A DNA stretch of 64,000 nucleotides from Streptomyces carminius (GTDB taxonomy: Bacteria > Actinomycetota > Actinomycetes > Streptomycetales > Streptomycetaceae), in assembly GCF_002794255.1 (NCBI RefSeq), contig NZ_PGGW01000066.1, positions 1 to 64,000 of the forward strand, in the 5' to 3' direction. Shown piece after piece: positions 10,301 through 19,620 of the stretch. Made by a program: the position numbers and the translations under genes. A model generated the notes under the pieces. That model searched no databases. It was not told the origin of the DNA and was given only the letters and a program-made list of their open reading frames with translations. Each line of letters opens with the position of its first letter. Within the stretch, counting starts at the first letter, position 1.

Positions 10301-12238
10301 GTGACCAACATCGACCCGCCACCCGGAGCCGTCCCGGACGGCCCGGCGGTGGACACCCCCGTCGGGACCACCGGTGCCGGGGCCGCGCCCCGGCGCACCG
10401 GGGGCGGCGGCCGGCGCTCCCTGCTGCCGCGCCGGTCGCCCGAGCTGGGCACCGGCCTCGGCCTGGTCGCCGCCATCGTCCTCTTCGGGATCCTCGGGCC
10501 GCCGCTCACGGGTGACCCCGGCACGGTCCGCGACATCGGCATGACGGCCCCCGGCGGGGAGTTCTGGCTGGGCACCACCCAGACCGGCCAGGACGTGTTC
10601 GCCCAACTGGCACACTCCACCCGGGGCTCCCTGCAGATCGGCCTGCTGGTGGGCGTCCTGGCCACCGCGCTCTCCGCGCTCTTCGGCGTCGTCGGCGGCT
10701 ATGCCGGCGGAGCGGTGGACGAGGGCTTCTCCCTGTTCTCCAACGTCATGCTGGTGATCCCCGGACTGCCGCTGGTGATCGTCATCGCCGGCTTCGTGCC
10801 CGTCCGGCAGCGCGGCTGGTGGACGATCGCGGTGGTGCTGGCGATCACCGGCTGGGCGGCCTCCGCCCGGGTGCTGCGCGCCCAGACCCTCTCGCTGCGC
10901 AACCGTGACTACGTCGCCGCGGCGCGGGTGGCCGGCGAGAAACCGTGGCGAATCGTTTCTGTGGAGATCTTCCCCAACCTGCTGCCGCTGCTGGCCTCGC
11001 AGTTCGTGTTCGCCGTCATCCTGGCCGTCCTCAGCGAGGCCGGACTGTCCTTCCTGGGGCTGGGCGCATCCAACTCCGAGACGCTCGGCAAGATGCTCTT
11101 CCACGCCCAGAACGGCTTCGCGCTCCAGCACGAGGCATGGTGGTGGTTCGGCCCGCCGGGACTGGTCATCGCACTGTTCGGCTGCGGTCTGGCCCTGATC
11201 AACTTCAGCATCGACGAGATCATCGACCCCAGGCTGCGCACCGCTCCCGCCCCGCCCCGCCGCACCCGCCGCACCCGCCGGGACGACACACCGGCCCGCC
11301 GGAGGCGCGAACGGGCCGCGCTCCGGCGTGACGCCGCCGGCCGTGACGCCGTCCTGACCGTCGAGGGCCTCAACGTGGTCTACGGGGGCGAGCCGCCCAC
11401 CCACGCCGTCAGGGACGTCTCGCTGACGCTGGGCCGCGGCGAGATCCTCGGTCTCGCCGGCGAGTCCGGCTGCGGCAAGACCACCCTCGCGTACGCGGTC
11501 AACCGGCTCCACCGGCCGCCGGCCGAGGTGACCGGTGGCTCGGTCGTCTTCCACGACCGCGACGGCACGGACATCGACCTGCTCTCCCTGGGGGACGAGG
11601 AACTGCGGGCCTTCCGCTGGTCGAAGCTGTCGATGGTCTTCCAGGGCGCGATGAACGCCCTGAACCCGGTGAGCTCCGTCCGCGCCCAGCTCGAGGACGT
11701 CCTCACCACGCACCGGCCCGGGACGTCCGCGGTGGAGCGCGAGGAGCGGTGCGCCGAGGTGCTGCGCCTGGTGGGCGTCGACCCGCGGCGGCTGGACTCC
11801 TTCCCGCACGAGCTCTCCGGCGGCATGCGCCAGCGCGTCATGATCGCCATGGCGCTGCTGCTCGACCCCCAGGTGATGATCATGGACGAGCCCACCACGG
11901 CCCTCGACGTGGTCGTCCAGCGCGGCATCCTCGGGGAGATCCTGCGCCTGCGGGACGAGCTCGGCTTCGCCGTCGTCCTGATCACCCACGACCTGCCGCT
12001 GCTGCTGGAACTGAGCGACCGGATCGCCGTCATGCGGGACGGCGAGGTGGTCGAGTACGCCGCCGCCGAGGAGCTCCACCGGCAGCCGCGGCACCCGTAC
12101 ACCCGCGAGCTGCTCGACTCCTTCCCCAGCCTCACCGGCGAGCGGGGCGCGTTCGTCCGCACCGGGGAGGCCAGTGCCCGCGGACACACCGGGACGACAG
12201 TGACCGGGACGACAGCGAAGGAGGCGGGTCCGCGATGA
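10301..12238 (+). CDS. ABC transporter permease-ATPase fusion (OppC + OppD like)
   Basis: A single 645-residue reading frame joins two usually separate subunits. Residues about 45-310 form an OppC-type permease with an EAA-like loop (RNRDYVAAARVAGEKPWRIV). An Arg-rich linker (about 312-340) leads to an ATPase domain with Walker A GESGCGKTT, Q-loop FQGAMNAL, signature LSGGMRQRVMIAMAL, Walker B VMIMDEPTTALD and switch His in LITHDLP. The C-terminal HPYTRELL stretch is typical of the Opp family. The second ATPase is a separate gene that begins 4 bp before this stop, so the complex would have one tethered and one free ATPase. Confidence 0.93.
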   Translation: MTNIDPPPGAVPDGPAVDTPVGTTGAGAAPRRTGGGGRRSLLPRRSPELGTGLGLVAAIVLFGILGPPLTGDPGTVRDIGMTAPGGEFWLGTTQTGQDVFAQLAHSTRGSLQIGLLVGVLATALSALFGVVGGYAGGAVDEGFSLFSNVMLVIPGLPLVIVIAGFVPVRQRGWWTIAVVLAITGWAASARVLRAQTLSLRNRDYVAAARVAGEKPWRIVSVEIFPNLLPLLASQFVFAVILAVLSEAGLSFLGLGASNSETLGKMLFHAQNGFALQHEAWWWFGPPGLVIALFGCGLALINFSIDEIIDPRLRTAPAPPRRTRRTRRDDTPARRRRERAALRRDAAGRDAVLTVEGLNVVYGGEPPTHAVRDVSLTLGRGEILGLAGESGCGKTTLAYAVNRLHRPPAEVTGGSVVFHDRDGTDIDLLSLGDEELRAFRWSKLSMVFQGAMNALNPVSSVRAQLEDVLTTHRPGTSAVEREERCAEVLRLVGVDPRRLDSFPHELSGGMRQRVMIAMALLLDPQVMIMDEPTTALDVVVQRGILGEILRLRDELGFAVVLITHDLPLLLELSDRIAVMRDGEVVEYAAAEELHRQPRHPYTRELLDSFPSLTGERGAFVRTGEASARGHTGTTVTGTTAKEAGPR

Positions 12239-13296
12239 CGAGGCTTCAGGTCCGCGGTCTGGTGAAGGACTTCCCCCTGCGCTCCGGCCTGCGCCGGTCC
12301 CGGCTCCGGGCGGTTGACAACGTTTCCTTCACCCTGACACCCGGCCGGACCGTCGCCCTGGTCGGCGAGTCCGGGTCGGGCAAGTCCACGGTCGCGAGGA
12401 TGATCGCCCGGCTGGAGAGACCCACCGCCGGGGAGATCACCGCCACCGCGCCCGACGGCGGCCGGGTGGGCGACCGCGCCTACCGCGACCATGTGCAGAT
12501 GGTCTTCCAGGACCCGTTCGCCTCCCTCAACCCCTTCCACACCGTCGAGCACCATCTGGCCCGCCCGCTGAGACTGCACGGCCGGGCGAGGGGCGGGGAG
12601 GAGACCCGCCGCCTGGTCGAGCGGCTCCTGGAGCGCGTCAGCCTCACCCCGGCCCCCGACATCGCGCGGCGCCGCCCCCACGAACTCTCCGGCGGCCAGC
12701 GCCAGCGGGTGGCGATCGCCCGCGCCCTGGCACCGGGCGCCCAGGTCGTCATCGCCGACGAGCCGGTGTCCATGCTGGACGTCTCCATCCGGCTGGGCGT
12801 GCTCAACCTGCTCGCCCGCCTCCAGCGCGAGGACGACCTCGCGGTCCTCTACATCACCCACGACCTCGCCACCGCCCGGCACTTCTCCGACGACATCCTG
12901 GTGATGTACCGCGGGCGCGTGGTCGAGCGGGGACCGGCGGACGAGGTGATCCTCGGTCCCCGGCACCCGTACACCAGGATCCTGGCGGCCGCCGCGCCCG
13001 ACCCGGAGGCCCGCGGCCGCGACCGGACCGGCGGGGCGCCGGTGCCGGAACCGGCGGGCGGCCCCGTCCTCCCCGGCAACGACCCCGGATGCACCTTCCG
13101 GGACCGGTGCCCGGCGGCGACGGAGATCTGCGTACGGATGCCGGAGGACTTCGCGGTGGGCCACGACCACTACGCCAAGTGCTGGCTGTACGCCGGGGAT
13201 TCCGGGGCCGCCGGGGACTCCCGGGACGCCGGGCACGGCCGGACCGCGGGACCGCGGACCGGAGCCGGGGACACGGCCGCCGACCCCGCCCCTTGA
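12235..13296 (+). CDS. ABC transporter ATPase, OppF type
   Basis: 353 residues with Walker A GESGSGKST, Q-loop FQDPFASLNPF, signature LSGGQRQRVAIARAL, Walker B VVIADEPVSMLD and switch LYITHDLA. A C-terminal Cys cluster (GCTFRDRCPAATEIC) is the oligopeptide/dipeptide transporter extension. ATG 12235 overlaps the previous stop by 4 bp (ATGA), so translation is coupled. The last 35 residues are low-complexity Gly/Asp/Ala-rich. Confidence 0.94.
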   Translation: MTRLQVRGLVKDFPLRSGLRRSRLRAVDNVSFTLTPGRTVALVGESGSGKSTVARMIARLERPTAGEITATAPDGGRVGDRAYRDHVQMVFQDPFASLNPFHTVEHHLARPLRLHGRARGGEETRRLVERLLERVSLTPAPDIARRRPHELSGGQRQRVAIARALAPGAQVVIADEPVSMLDVSIRLGVLNLLARLQREDDLAVLYITHDLATARHFSDDILVMYRGRVVERGPADEVILGPRHPYTRILAAAAPDPEARGRDRTGGAPVPEPAGGPVLPGNDPGCTFRDRCPAATEICVRMPEDFAVGHDHYAKCWLYAGDSGAAGDSRDAGHGRTAGPRTGAGDTAADPAP

Positions 13297-13299
13297 CCG

Positions 13300-13332
13300 C
13301 CGGCCACCTCCCCGCACCCCGGAGGAGGCCGG
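13300..13332. terminator. Hairpin after transporter operon
   Basis: A 12-bp stem with one mismatch (13300-13311 with 13321-13332) and a 9-nt loop starts 4 bases after the last transporter gene, between that gene and the convergent alpha-galactosidase. Confidence 0.6.
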
Positions 13333-13411
13333 AAGCCCGGACGTCCCATCCCGGCCGGGCGCGGCGGTGGCCGCGTCCGGCCGGGGCACCCGGCGGCCCG
13401 GGCACCGGGGA

Positions 13412-15646
13412 TCAGACCCGGGTCGCGCGCAGCAGCACCAGCCGCTCGGGGTGGAGCACCGGCGCCTGGAGGCCGGCGGCGGCCAGCACCCGGCCCGGCA
13501 GGCGTACGCCCTCGGGCGTCCACCACGGCAGGGGCACGCCCCAGTGGTGGGGGTTGCCGTCGGGCAGGTCGCCGGGGGGCTGCGGCCGTACGCGGTACAC
13601 CGCGCCGGGGTCGAGCCCGGGCAGCCGGACCGGCCCGGGCGGATACAGCTCCGAGGTGGCCGTGGCGACGAGGGCGTACAGCGCGTCGGAGCCGTCGGCG
13701 GCGACCACGCCGTGCAGCCGGAGGGCGGGGTCCGGATGATCGGCGTGGACGGCCGTGCCGGTGTGGAGCAGGCCGCGCACCTCCTTGTACAGGGCCACCC
13801 ACTCGCCCAGCCGGGCCAGTTCCCCCGGGGACGCCGCGGTCAGGTCCCACTCGATGCCGAAGTGGCCGAACAGGGCCGTGCCCGCCCGGAAGTCGAGCGG
13901 ATGGCGGCGCCCGGTGGTGTGCGCGGTGCCGGCGCCCACATGGGTGCCCATCAGTTCCAGCGGGATCAGCGCGTTCGTCCAGCGCTGGATGCTCTGCCGC
14001 TCCAGGGCGTCGATGCAGTCCGAGACCCACACCCGGTCGGTGCGCCGGAGGATCTCCAGGTCCACCCGTCCGCCCCCGGAGGAGCAGGACTCGATCTCCA
14101 CCCCCGGATGGCGGCGGCGCAGTTCGTCCAGCAGCCGGTAGGCCGCCAGCGTCTGGCCGTGCACGCCCGCGCGGCCGGTGGGCCGGTGCCCGGCCTCCAC
14201 CAGGTCGCGGTTGTGGTCCCACTTGAGGTAGGAGACCGGGTACGTGCCCAGCAGCTCGTCCAGACGCGCCAGGAGGTGCGCGTACGCCTCGGGGCGGGCC
14301 AGGTCGAGCACCTGCTGGTGGCGGGCCGCGCGGGGCAGCCGCCCGCCGGTGGCCATGATCCAGTCGGGGTGGGCGCGGGCGAGGTCGGAGTCCTCACTGA
14401 TCATCTCCGGCTCCACCCAGATGCCGAACTGCAGGCCCAGCCCGGTCACATGGTCGGTCAGCGGTCGCAGGCCGCCGGGCCACACCTCGTCCGAGACGTA
14501 CCAGTCGCCCAGCGCGCGCCGGTCGTCGCGGCGCGCGCCGAACCAGCCGTCGTCCAGGACGAAGCGCTCCGCCCCCACCGCCACCGCGGCGTCGGCCAGG
14601 GCGCGCAGCCGCGTCAGGTCGTGGTCGAAGTAGACGGCCTCCCAGGTGTTGAGCGTGACCGGCCGCGGAGCCGCGGGATGGCGCGGCCGGGCGCGCAGCA
14701 GGCGGTGGAAGCGGGCGGACACCTCGTCCAGGCCCCTCCCGTACGAGCCGTACTGCCACGGGGAGGCGTAGGACTCGCCCGGTGCCAGTTCCACCTCGCC
14801 GGAGAGCAGCAGTTCGCCGGAGCCCAGCAGCGAGACGGAGTGGAAGGTGCGCTCGGCGAAGGTGCGGTGGTTGCCGGACCAGGCGGTGTGCACCGCCCAC
14901 ACCTCGCCCGAGCGGCTGCCGAAGCCGGCGGTGCCCGCCGCGAGGAGGTAGGCGCTGTCGTGACCGGTGCGCCCGGTGCGGTTCTCCCGCGTCCGCAGCC
15001 CCTGGGTGAAGGCGGTGCGCTGCGGGCCGCGCTCGCGCAGATGGTGCCCGGTGAAGTCCAGCAGCTCGGTGGCGACGGCGGGCACCGGCAGGGTGAGGTG
15101 GAGCGCGTCCAGGGCGAAGGGGGAGGAACCGCGGTTGACGACCGCCGCACGCTGGCGCACCAGCCCGGCGGGGGTCAGCTCGATCAGCAGCTCCAGGTCC
15201 AGTCCGGCGGCGGGGTCATGGGCGCGGACGGTGACGCGTCCGCCCTCCCCGGCACCGGGGAGGGCGGGCCCGGCGGCCGTCCGCTCCGTCTCGCGGACGG
15301 TGAAGGCCGTGGAGAAGTCCCTCCCGCCGCGGTTGCCGACCAGACCGGGGGTGCCGAGCCAGCCCGCCGACTGCTCGGGCAGCACGGCCACCTCGACGGG
15401 GCCGTCCACCGGGAAGCCGACGGGCTGGGGCGCCCGCGCGAGCCGGAGGTCCGCCAGCTCCCCGGGACCGAGACCGCCGAGGTCGGCACCCCAGTGCAGT
15501 ACCCGGGGAAGGGTGCCGCCGGTCAGGTCGAGCACCAGGCCGACGCCGGCCGCCCGCAACTGTGTCACCTCGGGGGACGCGGCGCCGGAGGAAGCCGGGG
15601 GGTCCGGGGAGCCGGAGGAGGGCGGGGGAGCGGGACACGGTGCCAC
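13412..15646 (-). CDS. GH36 alpha-galactosidase
   Basis: The 744-residue protein has the GH36 plan: N-terminal beta-sandwich, a catalytic barrel and a C-terminal beta domain. The nucleophile is predicted as Asp477 in YLKWDHNRD, and the acid/base lies in WVSDCIDALERQS (Asp543/Asp546). VLDDGWFGARRDDRRALGDW is another family motif. No signal peptide is seen, so it acts in the cytoplasm on imported oligosaccharides. GTG 15646 has GGAG 9 bases upstream. It diverges from the beta-mannosidase; together the two enzymes would strip galactose side chains and then mannose units from galactomanno-oligosaccharides. Confidence 0.94.
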   Translation of the reverse strand: MAPCPAPPPSSGSPDPPASSGAASPEVTQLRAAGVGLVLDLTGGTLPRVLHWGADLGGLGPGELADLRLARAPQPVGFPVDGPVEVAVLPEQSAGWLGTPGLVGNRGGRDFSTAFTVRETERTAAGPALPGAGEGGRVTVRAHDPAAGLDLELLIELTPAGLVRQRAAVVNRGSSPFALDALHLTLPVPAVATELLDFTGHHLRERGPQRTAFTQGLRTRENRTGRTGHDSAYLLAAGTAGFGSRSGEVWAVHTAWSGNHRTFAERTFHSVSLLGSGELLLSGEVELAPGESYASPWQYGSYGRGLDEVSARFHRLLRARPRHPAAPRPVTLNTWEAVYFDHDLTRLRALADAAVAVGAERFVLDDGWFGARRDDRRALGDWYVSDEVWPGGLRPLTDHVTGLGLQFGIWVEPEMISEDSDLARAHPDWIMATGGRLPRAARHQQVLDLARPEAYAHLLARLDELLGTYPVSYLKWDHNRDLVEAGHRPTGRAGVHGQTLAAYRLLDELRRRHPGVEIESCSSGGGRVDLEILRRTDRVWVSDCIDALERQSIQRWTNALIPLELMGTHVGAGTAHTTGRRHPLDFRAGTALFGHFGIEWDLTAASPGELARLGEWVALYKEVRGLLHTGTAVHADHPDPALRLHGVVAADGSDALYALVATATSELYPPGPVRLPGLDPGAVYRVRPQPPGDLPDGNPHHWGVPLPWWTPEGVRLPGRVLAAAGLQAPVLHPERLVLLRATRV

Positions 15647-15687
15647 GGTGCGTCTCCGTCCTGGCCGGGCGGGGGCCGGAGGTGCCG

Positions 15688-15718
15688 TTGACTTACTTTG
15701 TTCGGTGGCGTAAGAATC
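15688..15718 (+). promoter_or_regulatory. Beta-mannosidase promoter with shared 31-bp element, copy 2
   Basis: TTGACT (15688) and TAAGAAT (15711) are 17 bp apart, facing the beta-mannosidase gene. It is 26/31 identical to the element at 7396-7426, and the arms CTTAC and GTAAG here form an inverted repeat with a 13-bp spacer. It is likely bound by the ROK repressor of the locus. It sits only 42 bp from the alpha-galactosidase start, so a bound repressor could also affect that gene. Confidence 0.75.
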
Positions 15719-15924
15719 TCGGGCGACGATACCCGGCCCATGGCGGCGAAATCCACCGGCCGTCGGCCGGTACCTCCGGCGAACCGCGGACCGTGATCCC
15801 GGTCCTCCCGGCTGTCCCCTCCGTCCCCGCCCTCCCGCTCTGCTCTTCCGCCCCCTTCCCCCTTCCTTTCCCCCGTCCCCGCCCGCCGCTCCGCCCGGCG
15901 GAGCCGACCCAGGAGTGAGCGCCG

Positions 15925-18426
15925 ATGATCCGCCGAACCCTGCACGACGGCTGGCAGTTGTCGGCGACCGCCGGGCCGGTTCCCACGGGCGTCGCGGGGC
16001 GGACGGTACCGGCCACCGTGCCGGGCAGCGCCCATCTGGACCTGCTGGCGGCCGGCCTGATCCCCGACCCCTACCTGGACCGCACCGAGGAGGAACTGGT
16101 CTGGGCGCACCGCACCGACTGGCGGTACGAGCTCGCCTTCGAGGCCGTCCCGCCCGCCCCCGGGGAACGGGTGGACCTCGTCTTCGACGGCCTGGACACC
16201 GTGGCGACGGTCGAGCTGGACGGAAGGACGCTCGGCAGCACGGCCAACATGCACCGCGGCTACCGGTTCGACGTCCGCGACGCCCTGCGCGGCGGCGGCT
16301 CCCACCGACTGGCCGTCTCCTTCCGCTCCGCCCTGGAGTACGCCGAGGAGACCGAGCGGCGGCTCGGCCGCCGCGCCCATGTCTACCCGCACCCCTTCAA
16401 CATGGTGCGCAAGATGGCCTGCAGCTTCGGCTGGGACTGGGGCCCGGACCTGCAGACGGCGGGCATCTGGAAGCCGGTGCGCCTGGAGCGCTGGCACACC
16501 GCCCGGCTGGCCCGGGTGCGTCCGCTGGTGACGGTGGACGCCGACGGCACCGGCCGCGCCGAGATCCATGTCGACGTCGAACGCTCCGGCCGGGGCGAGG
16601 ACACCCCGCTGGAACTGGCCGCCGACGTGGCCGGCCGCACCGGAAGCGTCACCGTGCCCGCGGGCGGGACGAGCGCGGTCGTCACCGTCACCGTCCCCGG
16701 CGCCCGGCTGTGGTGGCCCGCCGGCCACGGCGACCAGCCCCTGTACGACCTCGCTGTCACCCTCGCCGCCTTCGGGGCGGACGGCCGCACCGGCGCCGGG
16801 GAGCCGCTGGACGCCTACGGGCGCCGCGTCGGCTTCCGCACCGTCACCGTGGACACCACCCCCGACGAGATCGGCACCCCCTTCACCGTCACCGTCAACG
16901 GCAGGCCGCTCTTCGTCAAGGGCGCCAACTGGATCCCCGACGACCACTTCCTCACCCGCGTCACGCGCGAGCGGATCGAGCACCGGGTGGACCAGGCGGC
17001 CGGCGCCCATCTGAACCTGCTGCGGGTGTGGGGCGGCGGCATCTACGAGACCGAGGACTTCTACGACGTCTGCGACGAGCGCGGCATGCTGGTCTGGCAG
17101 GACTTCCCCTTCGCCTGCGCCTCCTACCCGGAGGAGGAGCCGCTGTGGAGCGAGGTCGAGGCGGAGGCCCGGGAGAACGTCGCCCGCCTCACCCCGCACC
17201 CCTCCCTGGCGCTGTGGAACGGCGCCAACGAGAACATGTGGGGCTTCCGGGACTGGGGCTGGCCCGAGCAGCTCGAGGGCCGCACCTGGGGCCTGCGCTA
17301 CTACACCGAACTGCTGCCGTCGATCGTGGCCGAGCTCGACCCGACCCGCTTCTACTGCGCCAACAGCCCCTACAGCCCCGGCGCCCCGATCGACGGGCTC
17401 CACCCCAACGACCAGGACCACGGCACCCGCCACGAGTGGGAGGTGTGGAACCGCGTCGACTACACCCACTACCGCGACCACATCCCGCGGTTCTGCTCCG
17501 AGTTCGGCTTCCAGGGCCCGCCGACCTGGGCGACCCTGACGAAGTGGATCCACGACGAGCCGCCGGCCCCCACCTCGCCCGCCTTCCTGCTCCACCAGAA
17601 GGCCGAGGAGGGCAACGCCAAACTGGACCGCGGCATGGCCCCGCACCTGCCCGCCCCCAGGACGTTCGAGGACTGGCACTGGGCCACCCAGCTCAACCAG
17701 GCACGCGCGGTCGCCTTCGGCATCGAGCACTTCCGCTCCTGGTGGCCGCGGACCGCGGGTGCGGTCGTCTGGCAGCTCAACGACTGCTGGCCGGTCACCT
17801 CCTGGGCCGCGGTGGACGGCGACGGGCGCCCCAAGCCGCTGTGGTACGGCCTGCGGCACGCCTGCGCGCCCCGCCTGCTGACCGTGCAGCCCCGCGACGG
17901 CCGCCGGGTCCTGCTCGCGGTCAACGACCACGACGAGCCCTGGACCGGTGAGCTGCGGCTGGAGCGGCAGACCTTCGCGGGCACCGTGCTGCGGAGCACC
18001 GTGCTCACCCTGGACGTCCCGGCCCGCTCGGTCGCCCGGACGGACCTGGCCGCGCCGCTGACCGGCCCGGCGGACGCCCGGGAGGAGGTGCTGGTGGCCA
18101 CCGCGGGCGGCGTACGCGCCGTGCACCTCTTCGTCGGGGACCGTGAGCTGGCGTACGACCCCGAACCGCTCAAGGCGGAGGCCGTCGCGGTGCCCGGCGG
18201 TTATCGGGTGGACGTGCACGCCGCGTCGTTCGCGCGCGACGTGGCGATCCTGGCCGACCGGGTCGCGCCCGACGCGGTCGTGGACGAGATGCTGGTGCCG
18301 ATGCTGGCGGGGGAGCGGCGGTCCTTCACCGTCACCACCGCGGCCGGTGTCGATCCGGCCGCGCTGACGGGGCCGCTGGTCCTCCGTTCCGCCAACGCCC
18401 TGAGCGCCCCGGCGGCACGGTCCTGA
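15925..18426 (+). CDS. GH2 beta-mannosidase
   Basis: 833 residues in GH2 beta-mannosidase order: jelly-roll (about 1-175), immunoglobulin-like domain, and a catalytic barrel with LRVWGGGIYE, the acid/base Glu436 in WNGANENMWG and the nucleophile Glu526 in CSEFGFQGPP, then C-terminal beta domains. It lacks a signal peptide, so it is an intracellular exo-enzyme releasing mannose from the non-reducing end. ATG 15925 follows GGAGTGAG. Its promoter element is shared with the transporter, placing both in one regulon. Confidence 0.95.
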   Translation: MIRRTLHDGWQLSATAGPVPTGVAGRTVPATVPGSAHLDLLAAGLIPDPYLDRTEEELVWAHRTDWRYELAFEAVPPAPGERVDLVFDGLDTVATVELDGRTLGSTANMHRGYRFDVRDALRGGGSHRLAVSFRSALEYAEETERRLGRRAHVYPHPFNMVRKMACSFGWDWGPDLQTAGIWKPVRLERWHTARLARVRPLVTVDADGTGRAEIHVDVERSGRGEDTPLELAADVAGRTGSVTVPAGGTSAVVTVTVPGARLWWPAGHGDQPLYDLAVTLAAFGADGRTGAGEPLDAYGRRVGFRTVTVDTTPDEIGTPFTVTVNGRPLFVKGANWIPDDHFLTRVTRERIEHRVDQAAGAHLNLLRVWGGGIYETEDFYDVCDERGMLVWQDFPFACASYPEEEPLWSEVEAEARENVARLTPHPSLALWNGANENMWGFRDWGWPEQLEGRTWGLRYYTELLPSIVAELDPTRFYCANSPYSPGAPIDGLHPNDQDHGTRHEWEVWNRVDYTHYRDHIPRFCSEFGFQGPPTWATLTKWIHDEPPAPTSPAFLLHQKAEEGNAKLDRGMAPHLPAPRTFEDWHWATQLNQARAVAFGIEHFRSWWPRTAGAVVWQLNDCWPVTSWAAVDGDGRPKPLWYGLRHACAPRLLTVQPRDGRRVLLAVNDHDEPWTGELRLERQTFAGTVLRSTVLTLDVPARSVARTDLAAPLTGPADAREEVLVATAGGVRAVHLFVGDRELAYDPEPLKAEAVAVPGGYRVDVHAASFARDVAILADRVAPDAVVDEMLVPMLAGERRSFTVTTAAGVDPAALTGPLVLRSANALSAPAARS

Positions 18427-18530
18427 GCGGCCGCGGGGCGGCGCGGCGGACGGGCGGAGCCGGACCGGGCCGATCGGAGGGGGCCGAGCGGGGACGAGTG
18501 AGGCCGAGCGAGGACGAGCGGGGATGAGCG

Positions 18531-19427
18531 ATGGGTAGCACCGGTTTTCCGGGAGCCGTCGGGCTGGTGCTCGCGCGCCCCGCGCGGCTGCTGGGCGCCG
18601 AGCCGTTCTTCATGGAGTTCATCGCGGGCATCGAGGAGCGCCTCGCCGAGCGCGGTCTGTCCGTCCTGCTGCACGTCGTGGCCGACGAGGAGGCCGAGAT
18701 CGCCGCCTACCGTCGCTGGGCGGCACGGGAACTGGTCGAGGCGGTCCTGGTGGTCAACCGCACCGTCGGCGACCGGCGGCCGTCCGTCCTGCGCGAGCTG
18801 GGGCTGCCGGCCGTGCTGGTCGGCGAGGGAGGTGCGGACGGGCCGGGCGGTACGGACGGCGGCGGGAGCGGCACGGCCGGGCCGGTGGTCCGCACCGACG
18901 ACGCCGGCCCGGTGCACGAGGCGCTCGCCCGGCTGCTGGACCTCGGTCACCGGCGCATCGCGCGGGTCGGCGGCCCCGCGAACCTGCTGCACACCCGGGC
19001 CCGTACCGCGGCCCTGACCGAGGGCTGCCGGGCGGCCGGCATCGAACCGGTCGTCGTCGAGGGCGACTACTCGGAGGAGGCGGGCGGGCGGCTGACGAAG
19101 GCACTGCTGCGCGGGCCGGACGCGCCCACCGCGATCCTCTACGACAACGACGTGATGGCCGTCGCGGGGCTGGCCGCGGCGAAGGAGCTGGGCATCGCGG
19201 TACCGGAGCGGCTCAGCCTGGTCGCCTGGGACGACTCGACCATGTGCCGGCTCGCCTCGCCGCCGCTGACCACCATGAGTGTGGACGTGCACCGGTACGG
19301 GGTGCTGGTCGCCGAGTCGGCGCTGGAGCTGATCGACGGACGGCCGGTCGCCGAGCGGTGGTCCCCCGCCGCCCGGTACGTGCCGAGGGGGTCCACCGCG
19401 CGCTGCGGCGCCGCGTCCACCGCGTAG
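18531..19427 (+). CDS. LacI-like periplasmic-binding-fold protein lacking the DNA-binding domain
   Basis: 298 residues match only the effector-binding part of LacI/GalR regulators: GLVLARPARLL...FFMEFIAGIEERL at the start, RRIARVGGP in the middle, and AILYDNDVMAVAGLAAAKELGIAVPERLSLVAWDDS near the end. A normal LacI protein has a 55-60 residue helix-turn-helix before this point. Here an in-frame stop lies at 18525-18527, just before ATG 18531, and no HTH is found in other frames. It may be a sensor that works through another regulator, or a decayed repressor. A Gly-rich insert lies around residues 100-115. It follows the beta-mannosidase by 104 bp. Confidence 0.82.
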   Translation: MGSTGFPGAVGLVLARPARLLGAEPFFMEFIAGIEERLAERGLSVLLHVVADEEAEIAAYRRWAARELVEAVLVVNRTVGDRRPSVLRELGLPAVLVGEGGADGPGGTDGGGSGTAGPVVRTDDAGPVHEALARLLDLGHRRIARVGGPANLLHTRARTAALTEGCRAAGIEPVVVEGDYSEEAGGRLTKALLRGPDAPTAILYDNDVMAVAGLAAAKELGIAVPERLSLVAWDDSTMCRLASPPLTTMSVDVHRYGVLVAESALELIDGRPVAERWSPAARYVPRGSTARCGAASTA

Positions 19428-19620
19428 CGGACGGCGCGCCCCGGGCGGCCGCCGGGCCCGCCCGCCCCGGTCCGCCGCAGCCTGCCGCAATTCACCGCAG
19501 CCCGCCTCACCCGTCCCGCCCGTTTCGGCCGCGGGCCCTGGGGTACCGGGGCTGCCGGACCCGGGCCGGGCCGTTCCGCTCCGGCTCCCTCCGGGCCGCC
19601 CGACGACCTACGGAGAGCAG

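Noticed and set aside
9170-12187. 1005-codon minus-strand open frame opposite the transporter
   Set aside because: Low-complexity Asp/His/Gln/Gly composition typical of the antisense of high-GC genes; the sense strand has clear ABC motifs.
12314-12330. TTGACAACGTTT-like word resembling a LacI-type operator or -35
   Set aside because: Lies inside the ATPase coding sequence at conserved residues (AVDNVSF), so explained by coding.
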